Of a stretch of 64,000 bases of DNA, positions 45,901-52,900 are shown piece after piece. A program made the translations under genes and the position numbers. Below the pieces are notes generated by a model. The model was given only the letters and a program-made list of their open reading frames with translations. It was not told the origin of the DNA and searched no databases. The DNA is from Embiotoca jacksoni (lineage: Eukaryota > Chordata > Actinopteri > Embiotocidae): contig JAKOON010000104.1 in the NCBI GenBank assembly GCA_022577435.1, forward strand, positions 448,498-512,497. The letters run 5' to 3'. Numbering within the stretch: the first letter of the stretch is position 1; each line of letters opens with the position of its first letter.

Positions 45901-46518
45901 CTGTAATGATGTCATCCTCTTCATGCTGTAATGATGTCATCCTCTGGATGTTACAATGATGTCATCCTCTTGATGTTGTAATGATGTCATCCTCTGGATG
46001 TTGTAATGATGTCATCCTCTTGATGTTGTAATGATGTCATCCTCTGGATGTTGTAATGATGTCATCCTCTTGATGCTGTAATGATGTCATCCTCTGGATG
46101 TTGTAATGATGTCATCCTCTTGATGTTGTAATGATGTCATCCTCTTGATGCTGTAATGATGTCATCCTCTTGATGTTGTAATGATGTCATCCTCTTGATG
46201 CTGTAATGATGTCATCCTCTGGATGTTGTAATGATGTCATCCTCTTGATGTTGTAATGATGTCATCCTCTTGATGCTGTAATGATGTCATCCTCTGGATG
46301 TTGTAATGATGTCATCCTCTTGATGTTGTAATGATGTCATCCTCTTGATGTTGTAATGATGTCATCCTCTGGATGCTGTAATGATGTCATCCTCTGCATG
46401 TGTCTCCTGTCAGGGTGCTGCGCTGACTGAGCTCCTAACTGACTGCTGGGACGGAGATCCGGACGCACGTCTCTCAGCTCACTGTGTGCTGGACAGACTG
46501 CTGTCTCTTCAGCCCTGA
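31973..46518 (+). CDS. amhr2: Anti-Mullerian hormone receptor type 2, 11 exons, 498 aa
   Basis: Type II serine/threonine kinase receptor of the TGF-beta family; family members bind anti-Mullerian hormone at the gonadal cell surface and phosphorylate a type I receptor that signals through Smad1/5/8. Coding exons: 31973-32006, 33879-34070, 34193-34351, 34437-34547, 34754-34860, 34934-35155, 36819-36933, 40135-40292, 40468-40624, 43456-43592, 46414-46518. All phases match and total 1497 nt. Order: signal peptide (about 1-15), Cys-rich ectodomain (RRRCVF to CNTDLCNSD), membrane helix about 135-156, kinase from about 200. Glycine loop GRGHFG 204-209, Lys224, HRD with Asp324, Asn329, DFG with Asp342, APE near 378-380, final DCWDGDPDARLSA. 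All key residues are present, so it looks catalytically competent. Assignment to AMHR2 over BMPR2, ACVR2 or TGFBR2 rests on the CVF ectodomain start, short tail and HRDLSSSN pattern. Confidence 0.93.
32268..33794 (+). pseudogene. Degenerate Tc1/mariner element in amhr2 intron 1
   Basis: A 1.5-kb relic bounded by inverted ends: GCTGTGAAAAATGTAAATA at the left and its complement at the right, with similarity continuing about 100 bp inwards. Plus-strand fragments in shifting frames recall a Tc1-type transposase: KEERDHPACYQ-like text near 33100, KPASVMVQGCISAHGMGSL at about 33135-33200, a CSPDLS..NIW remnant at about 33390-33420 (the glutamate-box region), and a C-terminal KHFQSVVKRRVDAAQW near 33550-33600. 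Stops and frameshifts are numerous, so it is dead. No clean TA duplication is visible. It is far more decayed than, and not the same family as, the Tc1 copy at 27849. Confidence 0.75.
33879..34070 (+). CDS. amhr2: amhr2 exon 2: ectodomain, N-terminal part
   Basis: Acceptor CTCCTCCAG, donor GTAAGA, phase 1 at both ends. Encodes WMCVSS through RRRCVFRVTRP and CERTRCCVGYF, the start of the three-finger ligand-binding fold. An alternative upstream acceptor at about 33792 would shift into a frame with a stop, so I exclude it. Confidence 0.9.
34193..34351 (+). CDS. amhr2: amhr2 exon 3: ectodomain, C-terminal part
   Basis: Acceptor TTGCAG, donor GTGAGG, phase 1 at both ends. Encodes CDVVEKFCPDSTC and the family hallmark CVCNTDLCNSD, the last Cys cluster of type II receptor ectodomains, followed by a Pro-rich juxtamembrane stretch. 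Confidence 0.93.
34437..34547 (+). CDS. amhr2: amhr2 exon 4: transmembrane helix
   Basis: Acceptor TTTCAG, donor GTGAGA. Encodes AALLVGMLLIGLFIVLFIV followed by the stop-transfer AVRRRN, a single membrane-spanning segment of about 22 residues. Confidence 0.92.
34612..34738 (+). repeat. Short minisatellite in amhr2 intron 4
   Basis: About ten imperfect units around CAGGTGACCT with period near 11-12 bp. Each contains AG followed by GTGAC, which resembles the true donor context of exon 5 (CAG then GTGACC at 34861). Confidence 0.8.
34754..34860 (+). CDS. amhr2: amhr2 exon 5: juxtamembrane region
   Basis: Acceptor TTTCAG, donor GTGACC, entering in phase 1 and leaving in phase 0. Encodes ERPASSCEGDS to GVELQQ, the linker before the kinase, corresponding to the VELQELPEL-type segment of mammalian AMHR2. 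Confidence 0.88.
34934..35155 (+). CDS. amhr2: amhr2 exon 6: kinase N-lobe
   Basis: Phase 0 at both ends, 74 codons. Encodes IVGRGHFGTVFRGRL (ATP-binding glycine loop), VAVKVF with the catalytic Lys224, and the FSSERQVYELPLMKHDAIV helix-C region. The preceding intron is only 73 bp. Confidence 0.95.
35156..36818 (+). other. amhr2 intron 6
   Basis: Non-coding. It holds the 17-bp minisatellite at 35803-35945. From about 36590 to 36760, a stretch beginning GGGAGTCTATGGAGCCGGAG resembles a dispersed fish repeat I cannot classify. I see no gene; short open frames here lack any recognisable domain. Confidence 0.6.
35803..35945 (+). repeat. 17-bp minisatellite in amhr2 intron 6
   Basis: About eight copies of GATATCTGATGAACAAA with minor substitutions. 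Confidence 0.9.
36819..36933 (+). CDS. amhr2: amhr2 exon 7: kinase hinge region
   Basis: Acceptor GATTTCAG, donor GTACTG, phase 0 to phase 1. Encodes GSLHSFLWKHTSSW and LCRSFSQGLSYLHSDLL, matching the GSL..YL and LAQGLAFLH segments of type II receptors. Confidence 0.92.
36945..36987 (+). repeat. GT dinucleotide microsatellite
   Basis: About 21 GT repeats starting 12 bp after the exon 7 donor. Confidence 0.97.
37426..37642. mobile_element. Hairpin MITE (217 bp) with TTAA-type target
   Basis: Near-perfect palindrome: CCCTCGTGTTGTCCTTGGG at the left and its inverse at the right, with one mismatch over the first 31 bp, and arms pairing almost to the centre. It is flanked by TTAA at 37422 and TTAG at 37643, consistent with a piggyBac-type TTAA duplication that has mutated. 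It sits in the 3' UTR of the L2 LINE: excising it rejoins TTCTTCCTGCTAA and the GTGAGTTTTTCC motif on the minus strand. Confidence 0.82.
38286..38478 (+). repeat. 28-bp minisatellite inside the L2 LINE
   Basis: About seven units beginning AGGATGATGTGGTTCTATTA and ending GATCTATC or GATCTGTC. It grew from LINE sequence, because the coding remnant resumes on both sides. Confidence 0.88.
40135..40292 (+). CDS. amhr2: amhr2 exon 8: catalytic loop and DFG
   Basis: Acceptor GTGCAG, donor GTGAGA. Encodes KPAVAHRDLSSSNVLV (catalytic Asp324, Asn329) and CVLCDFGCS (metal-binding Asp342), then a Trp/Asp activation-loop stretch. Confidence 0.95.
40468..40624 (+). CDS. amhr2: amhr2 exon 9: activation loop, APE and helix F
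   Basis: Acceptor TGTGCAG, phase 0 start. Encodes GTLHYVAPEVLEG (His375, APE motif), then MQGDVYALGLLIWEVLMRC. The donor is weak, GTTGGA after AAAG, but it is the only choice that keeps phase with exon 10, and the following intron has been invaded by repeats 17 bp downstream. Confidence 0.9.
40641..40808 (+). repeat. ATGG/ATGA microsatellite, left of the intron 9 LINE
   Basis: GGATGGATGGAT tract with GATGAATGG variants. The same motif forms the tail of the LINE at 43176-43400. Confidence 0.93.
40810..43175 (+). pseudogene. Degenerate LINE with FADD reverse transcriptase, amhr2 intron 9
   Basis: Plus-strand non-LTR retrotransposon, 5'-truncated and frameshifted. In order: an endonuclease tail (SSDLRPYVLDTQEQ-like, about 40975-41040), the linker VNWERLAEE..FNSHLRKNF (41110-41180), RT text GGKAPGVDEIRPEMLKAL (41710-41770), WQTGVVVPIFKKED (41835-41880), QIQEEQCGF..RGTVDQIFTL (41975-42050), MDRISRRSR (42310-42340) and the active-site box LLFADDVVLLASS (42380-42420), then IYVPTLTDGQQL near 42735. 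The frame changes several times, so no full protein can be made. Clade is not certain; it is distinct from the L2 element in intron 7. Confidence 0.88.
43176..43400 (+). repeat. GATG/GGAT microsatellite tail of the LINE
   Basis: Imperfect GGATGGATGATGGACAAT and GATGGATGGTGGATGAT units directly after the LINE end GGATAAGTGGAAG. Microsatellite tails in place of poly(A) are common for such fish LINEs. Confidence 0.92.
43456..43592 (+). CDS. amhr2: amhr2 exon 10: kinase C-lobe
   Basis: Acceptor ATGTCCAG, donor GTATTC, phase 1 to phase 0. Encodes HHLLPYESELGADVTRERL and RRPSVPEHWELLPQ, aligning with the AYEAELG and RRPYIPSTW segments of mammalian AMHR2. Confidence 0.92.
43945..46395 (+). repeat. 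25-bp minisatellite in amhr2 intron 10 (about 98 copies)
   Basis: Highly regular units beginning ATGATGTCATCCTCT and ending in GATG then CTGTA or TTGTA. Variation is limited to a few positions (GGATG, TGATG, TCATG, ACATG; CTGTA, TTGTA, TTGCA). The array fills most of the 2.8-kb intron and ends 19 bp before the exon 11 acceptor. Every unit carries TGATGTCAT. Confidence 0.97.
46414..46518 (+). CDS. amhr2: amhr2 exon 11: kinase end and stop
   Basis: Acceptor CCTGTCAG, phase 0. Encodes LLTDCWDGDPDARLSA (the conserved Arg of subdomain XI) and ends LSLQP then TGA. The C-terminal tail is very short compared with BMPR2, in line with AMHR2. Confidence 0.94.
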   Translation, partial: GAALTELLTDCWDGDPDARLSAHCVLDRLLSLQP

Positions 46519-47622
46519 TCTGCTGTTGCCGTGTCTCATTGTCTTCGTATCTAATTGTCTCACAATCTCCGTGTCTCAGTGTCTCATTGTCTCTGTGTCT
46601 CAGCCTGAACTGTCTGTCCAACGTAGAGAGCTCCTGTTCCAAAAGGTTTTGTTTTCATCAGGAAGATCTTGGTTTAAAAGCAGTTTCAGTTTTGAACACC
46701 GTATTAAAGCATGTGCAGTGCTGTTTCTATCACCTGCAAAATATCTAAAGTATCAAAATATTTTTAACATTTCATGACGCCTTCATCTCCTCACGCCTCA
46801 ACGCCTGCAGCAGCCTCTTCACCTCCATCCATCATCCATCAGTCCAATTCAATGTCTTCACCTCCATCTAACATCCATAAGATTTTACTGTGGACTGGTG
46901 AGATTCTCTCCCTCCTGTTAGCTGAGCTGATTGTCCCGTTAGTCTGACATCACCACAGACTTCTATCTGTTCTGGTTCTATCTGTTCTGGTTCTATCTGT
47001 TCTGGAGACACGTCCTAAAACTCATTTCAGTTGAGGAAGGAGCTGCCTGAGGAAATAAAGTCTTAAATCTCTTTTTAAAACAGACGTGCATCAGAGCTTT
47101 TAGTTGATCCACTTTTATAGCCTGTTTTTAATGTGTTTTAATGTGTTTTAATGTGTTTTCATTGATCATTGTGTTGTTAGAATTCACTGGTTTTGTTTTA
47201 ATGGATTATTTTATGTGAAGCTGGTGAAACTGGAGCTTAGAAACATGTTACAAATAAAGTTTATTATTATGTTTATTATAAAGCATTTCAATGAATCAGT
47301 GTGTGTGTGTGTTGTAATGTTCTGTGGTTCCGGTTGGTCTCTTTATTGTTACCGTGTATCGCACTACGGCGCACCTTGCTGACATCATCACAAGACAGTT
47401 TTACCTGAACCGGAAATACCCAGGATATTACATCCGTGTGTGTGTGTGTGTCATTCTGACCCCGTGTTTATACACCGACAGAGTGAAGGTGAGGGAGCCA
47501 ATCCAATCCCTCGGTTTTGTACCACGTGACAGTGAAACCCGGAACACCAGTGCCAGCTGTAGCTGCGTGTTCCCGCGCCGAGCACCTTTCTGTCCTTCCG
47601 ACTGTATAACGTGTTTCCGGTG
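46519..47622 (+). other. amhr2 3' UTR and amhr2-tmem187 intergenic region
   Basis: No gene seen. Poly(A) signals AATAAA at 47054-47059 and 47253-47258, the latter within CAAATAAAGTTTATT, are plausible ends of the amhr2 transcript. A GT tract lies at 47300-47311 and another at 47437-47450, just inside the probable tmem187 promoter or 5' UTR. Confidence 0.55.
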
Positions 47623-48408
47623 ATGAGGGCAGCCCTGCTGCACGTGTCCGTCCCTCTCGTGCTGTGTGTCGTCCTGGCCAACACGAGCCTGTTCGCCGCC
47701 GTGCACGTGGAGCTGACCTACGATGATTACGCGGAGAAGCGGCTCGAGCACGCGCCTGCGTTCCTGTCGATGCCGTGGAACAGCGTGGTGAACGTCGGCT
47801 ACGTCATCATGGGGCTGCGCTGGCTGCTGCGGCGGAGCGACGCGGCGGAGACGGAGCAGAGCCGCTACCTGCGGCAGGTGTTCGCGCTCATGGCCGTCTT
47901 TTACGCTCCCGTGCAGTGGACGCGCCTGGCCGTGCTGCGGCGCGCTCCCGCGGTGCTCGACCAGTGGGTCACCCTACCGATCTTCGCGTGGGTTCCCGCG
48001 TGGATCGACTTCATCGAGCATCTGCCGGCGAAGCGGCGCGCGTCGCACGCGGCAGCTCTCGAGCTGTGCTCTCTCTTCAGCTACGGCCTCGCGCTGCTGC
48101 ACGAGCGCGGCTTCGAGGCGGCGCTGGGCTGCCACGTCGCCTTTTCGGTGTACAAGGGAGTTCGCGTGCAGCTGACGCACGGGGACGGCGTCTCGCGGAG
48201 GTATCTCGCGCTGGCCATCCTGTCCTGTGCGGGGTTCGTGGTGCTGAAGCTGCTGGATCACTGGCTCGCGCGGTACCGGCTGTTCCAGCAGCTCACCGGA
48301 CACTTCTGGTCCAAAGTGTGTGACGTGCTGCAGTTCCACTTCAGTTTCTGTTTCCTCACCGCGCTGACGAACCGGGCGGTGGAGGAGAGCGCGGCGCGGC
48401 GGGAGTGA
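47623..48408 (+). CDS. tmem187: Transmembrane protein 187, 261 aa, single coding exon
   Basis: Multi-pass membrane protein of unknown biochemical role. Residues from the N-terminus: a hydrophobic segment (about 5-26), FLSMPWNSVVNVGYVIMGL, QVFALMAVFYAPVQWTRL, VLDQWVTLPIFAWVPAW, LFSYGLALLHERGFEAALG and YLALAILSCAGFVVLKL, then the strongly conserved LFQQLTGHFWSKVCDVLQF. These segments match vertebrate TMEM187 in order, and 261 aa is also the human length. The ATG at 47623 is preferred; a GTG lies four codons upstream but is not a likely start. Coding sequence is very GC-rich compared with its surroundings. It is transcribed in the same direction as amhr2 and converges on the GPCR gene. Confidence 0.94.
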   Translation: MRAALLHVSVPLVLCVVLANTSLFAAVHVELTYDDYAEKRLEHAPAFLSMPWNSVVNVGYVIMGLRWLLRRSDAAETEQSRYLRQVFALMAVFYAPVQWTRLAVLRRAPAVLDQWVTLPIFAWVPAWIDFIEHLPAKRRASHAAALELCSLFSYGLALLHERGFEAALGCHVAFSVYKGVRVQLTHGDGVSRRYLALAILSCAGFVVLKLLDHWLARYRLFQQLTGHFWSKVCDVLQFHFSFCFLTALTNRAVEESAARRE

Positions 48409-48435
48409 GAGGGGGGGGGGCTGACTACTAACATG

Positions 48436-48459
48436 AATAAATGTCCAGTTTTGAATAAA
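48436..48459 (+). other. tmem187 poly(A) signals
   Basis: Two AATAAA hexamers (48436-48441 and 48454-48459) 28 and 46 bp after the stop codon, implying a very short 3' UTR. Confidence 0.75.
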
Positions 48460-48525
48460 CAGCAGAGAATGAAATGAAATCTGTTCATGATGATTGTTAG
48501 AGACCTCTGAACTGCTCTACTGTTC

Positions 48526-48695
48526 AGGTGTGTGAACAGGTGTGTGTTTTTACAGGTGTGTGTTTTTACAGGTGTGTGTTTTTACAGGTGTGTGTTTTTA
48601 CAGGTGTGTGTTTACAGGTGTGTGTTTTTACAGGTGTGTGTTTTTACAGGTGTGTGTTTTTACAGGTGTGTGTTTTTACAGGTGTGTGAACAGGT
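48526..48695 (+). repeat. 16-bp minisatellite with TTTTTACAGGTGTGTG unit
   Basis: About ten copies of TTTTTACAGGTGTGTG, one shortened (GTTTACAG). It starts about 70 bp after the tmem187 poly(A) signals. Each unit reads as a splice acceptor (TTTTTACAG) immediately followed by a donor-like GTGTG. Confidence 0.93.
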
Positions 48696-48785
48696 GATGA
48701 GAACTGTTTCAGAGGAAAATCTGTCAGGCTAATGAGAAGTCTGAGCTCAGGTGTGTCTCACCTGGAAACTTTAATTAAAACTAGA

Positions 48786-49318
48786 GATTGAACACACACA
48801 TTAGAACATATCAACACACATTAGAACACATAGAACATATTAGAACACAGAACATATAGAACATATCAGAACACATTAGAACACAGAACATATCAGCACA
48901 CATCAGAACATAGAACACAGAACATATAGAACATATCAGCACACATTAGAACACAGAACATATCAGCACACATCAGAACATAGAACACAGAACATATAGA
49001 ACACATCAGCACACCATAGAACACATCAGAAGATATCAGAACATGTAGAACATATCAGAACACATTAGAACACATAGAACATAGAGAACATATTAGAACA
49101 TATAGAACACATTAGAACACAGAACATATCAGAACATGTAGAACATATCAGAACACATTAGAACACATAGAACATATCAGAACACGTAAAGCATATAGAA
49201 CATATCAGAACATATCAGAACACATTAGAACACAGAACATATCAGAACACATAGAACATAGCACACATAGAACACCTAGAACATATAGAACATATCAGCA
49301 CACATCGGAACACAGTGA
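48786..49318 (+). repeat. AGAACACAT/AGAACATAT tandem region
   Basis: Imperfect short units AGAACACAT, AGAACATAT and CAGAACATAT in irregular order with period about 9-10 bp, containing a few larger recurring blocks. No gene seen. Confidence 0.9.
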
Positions 49319-49366
49319 CGTTCTGTAATGTGAGACAAAAGTGAACAGATGAGAAGAGAGAAGACA

Positions 49367-49755
49367 GAACACGTGTGGACCGGTGAACACGTATGGACCG
49401 GTGAACGCGTGTGGACCGGTGAACGCGTGTGGACCGGTGAACGCGTGTGGACCGGTGAACTCGTGTGGACCGGTGAACGCGTGTGGACCGGTGAACACGT
49501 GTGGACCGGTGAACACGTGTGGACCGGTGAACACGTGTGGACCGGTGAACGCGTGTGGACCGGTGAACACGTGTGGACCGGTGAACGCGTGTGGACCGGT
49601 GAACGCGTGTGGACCAGTGAACACGTGTGGACCGGTGAACGCGTGTGGACCGGTGAACGCGTGTGGACCGGTGAACGCGTGTGGACCGGTGAACGCGTGT
49701 GGACCGGTGAACGCGTGTGGACCGGTGAACGCGTGTGGACCGGTGAACACGTGTC
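49367..49755 (+). repeat. 18-bp CpG-rich minisatellite next to the GPCR stop codon
   Basis: About 21 copies of GTGTGGACCGGTGAACGC, with ACGCGT or ACACGT alternating at one position. It ends 7 bp downstream of the minus-strand GPCR stop codon, so it probably lies in that 3' UTR. Long open frames on both strands (CGPVNA, ERVWTG, HAFTGP) are artefacts of an 18-bp period. Confidence 0.95.
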
Positions 49756-49761
49756 CCCGGG

Positions 49762-49971
49762 TCACAGCTGGTGTTTGGTGACGGCAGTGAGGACCGGCTC
49801 GGAGGCTGCGGTCCTTCTGCTCCACAGCAGGGCTAGGCCCGCCTCCCGGAAGTCCTGATTGGAGCAGTAGATCAGAGGGTTCAGACCGCAGTCCAGGTAG
49901 GACATCACCGAGGACAGCGTCCTCAACCAATCAGGTGCCGGAGACAGGTCCATCCGACCCAGCAGGATGAG
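49762..49971 (-). CDS. GPCR last exon: TM7 and C-tail
   Basis: Acceptor CCTGCCAG, phase 0. Encodes LILLGRMDLSPAPDW, TM7 with LDCGLNPLIYCSNQ, DFREAGLALLWSRR (helix 8) and a short tail ending TKHQL then TGA. The intron before it is only 76 bp. Confidence 0.9.
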   Translation of the reverse strand, partial: LILLGRMDLSPAPDWLRTLSSVMSYLDCGLNPLIYCSNQDFREAGLALLWSRRTAASEPVLTAVTKHQL

Positions 49972-52900
49972 CTGGCAGGAAGACACGAGGTGAGTGGACA
50001 CGCGTGTGCGGCAATAACACGCAGTAATGATGTGTCAGTTTGTGTACCTCAGACACCACAAAGGGTGTGTAGCACGTGATGTAGGAGGCCACCAGCAGGG
50101 GAGCCACTTCACACACATCCTCCTCTTCATCACTGAGGAGAAACACACACATCCTCCTCTTCATCACTGAGGAGAAACACACACATCCTCCTCTTCATCA
50201 CTGAGGAGAAACACACACAACCTCCTCTTCATCACTGAGGAGAAACACACACAACCTCCTCTTCATCACTGAGGAGAAACACACACATCCTCCTCTTCAT
50301 CACTGAGGAGAAACACACACAACCTCCTCTTCATCACTGAGGAGAAACACACATCCTCCTCTTCATCACTGAGGAGAAACACACACATCCTCCTCTTCAT
50401 CACTGAGGAGAAACACACACAACCTCCTCTTCATCACTGAGGAGAAACACACATCCTCCTCTTCATCACTGAGGAGAAACACACACATCCTCCTCTTCAT
50501 CACTGAGGAGAAACACACACAACCTCCTCTTCATCACTGAGGAGAAACACACACAACCTCCTCTTCATCACTGAGGAGAAACACACATCCTCCTCTTCAT
50601 CACTGAGGAGAAACACACACAACCTCCTCTTCATCACTGAGGAGAAACACACACAACCTCCTCTTCATCACTGAGGAGAAACACACACAACCTCCTCTTC
50701 ATCACTGAGGAGAAACACACACATCCTCCTCTTCATCACTGAGGAGAAACACACACAACCTCCTCTTCATCACTGAGGAGAAACACACACATCCTCCTCT
50801 TCATCACTGAGGGTGTTTCTGTAAACTCTCCTGATGAAGGCTGATCAATTAATGGACTCGTTGAGTCTCTTTTCTTTCATTCAGATACAGTTTAGCTCCC
50901 GTCAGGTCACATGACCTCGTCTGATGTCTGCTGCTTTACCTGTTACAGCTAACAGCAGTCAGCACAGAGCTGCCGATGATGAGGAGGAAGGGGAGGAAGA
51001 TGCAGATGGAGAAAGCACAGAGAATGTAGACCAACATGTCAGAGTAGCTGCTCTCCCAGAAGACGGCGCACAGCATCTCTGCAGGGTCGTACCTGCAGGC
51101 ACAGGAAGACGTGATGAACACAAGGGGGCTCCAACTGAAACGTTTAAACAAGCTGCACACCTGATCCACGCATAGACCACAGGGACGCTCCCGAAAACCA
51201 CGCCTGTCACCCAGGAGGCCGAACATGCTGTCACCATGACGACAAAGAGAGCTCTTCTCATGGAGGCCCGGCCAATCAGCCGCTGCACACAGAGGGTGGC
51301 TGGAAGGACAAAGAGAAGAGGACCATCAGGAGGCTGCTGTCTACTAACACTGCAGAATCACTGCAGTATCACTAGGCTAACACTGCAGAATAACTGTACT
51401 AACACTGCAGTATCACTGTACAAAAACTGCAGAATCACCATAGTATCACAGTACTAACACTGCAGTATCACTGTACTATCATTGTACTAAAACTGCAATA
51501 TCACTGTATAAACACTTCTGTATCACTATACTAACACTGCAGAATCACTGCAGTATCACTGTACTAACACTGCAGAATAACTGTACTAACACTTCAGTAT
51601 CACTGTAGTATCACTGTACTAACACTTCAGTATCACTGTACTAACACCAGTATCACTGTAGTATCACTGTACTAACACTGCAGTATCACTATACTAACAC
51701 TGCAGAATCACTGTAGTATCTCTATACTAACACTGCAGTATCACTGCAGTATCACTGTATAAACACTTCTGTATCACTATACTAACACTGTAGAATCACT
51801 GCAGTATCACTGTAGTATCTCTATACTAACACTGCAGTATCACTGTATAAACACTTCTGTATCACTATACTAACACTGCAGAATCACTGTAGTATCTCTA
51901 TACTAACACTGCAGTATCACTGCAGTATCACTGTATAAACACTTCTGTATCACAGTACTAACACTGTAGAATCACTGTGCTATCACAGTACTAACACTGC
52001 AGAATCACTCCAGTATCACTGTACTAACACTGCAGAATCACTGCAGAATCACTGTACTAAAACTGCAGTATCACTGTACTGACACTGTACTAACACTGCA
52101 GAATCACTGCAGCATCACTGTACTAGCATTGCAGAATCACTGTACTATCACTGCAGTATCACTGTACTAAAACTGCAGTATCACTGTACTGACACTGCTA
52201 CAGTAACACTGCAGTAGTATCACAGAGCGGTTGCATCCAGATTCAGGTCCAGCTGGAGGGGATGAACGTCCTCATAGAACTCAGCTTACAACGAGTAACT
52301 GATGGTTGACAAGCATTCTGACTCTACTTCCTGTTTGTGTGTTGATTTAGTTCCCAAAGACAGAATATATAAATATATTTCAGAACTTGTTCCAGTTCGT
52401 TGCAGAGATGCAACATGTTGTGGATTTAAATCTAAAACAAAATAATTATAACAACTTTAATAATAACACCGGTTCCATTTATGAATATGACTGTTGTTCA
52501 CTGCAGATTAAATTGAAGTCAGGAAACTGAGTTAAATATGAACTGAGGCTCCCGGTGGGAAGAGGAAGTGGGAACAGGAAGTGTGTGTGTAGTACCAAGG
52601 CTCCCGATAGAGGAGGTGATGAAGGAGAACTTCAGCAGGCTGACCACCTCACACCACGGTGACCTCTGACCTCCCGTCAGGATGGCGAGCATGGAGCCGG
52701 AGATGATGAGGATGGAGCAGCCTTCACAATAAAGGGTTCATAGTCAGATATGAGGATCAACCACATGACATCCCATAATGCACTGGTGCTGGTGTCAGTG
52801 TGAGCTGTACCTAAATCTGACAGGGTGAGACTGATGAAAGGAAACCAGTACCGACAGGAGAACTGACCGCGGCACTGAAACAACACAGACGAGTGGACGT

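Noticed and set aside
47775..48323. Arg/Ala-rich frames overlapping tmem187
   Set aside because: Out-of-frame shadows of a GC-rich gene; only the 47623 frame matches TMEM187 throughout.
49295..49930. 211-residue minus-strand HAFTGP repeat protein
   Set aside because: It comes from an 18-bp minisatellite and runs in a different frame from the GPCR exon it overlaps.
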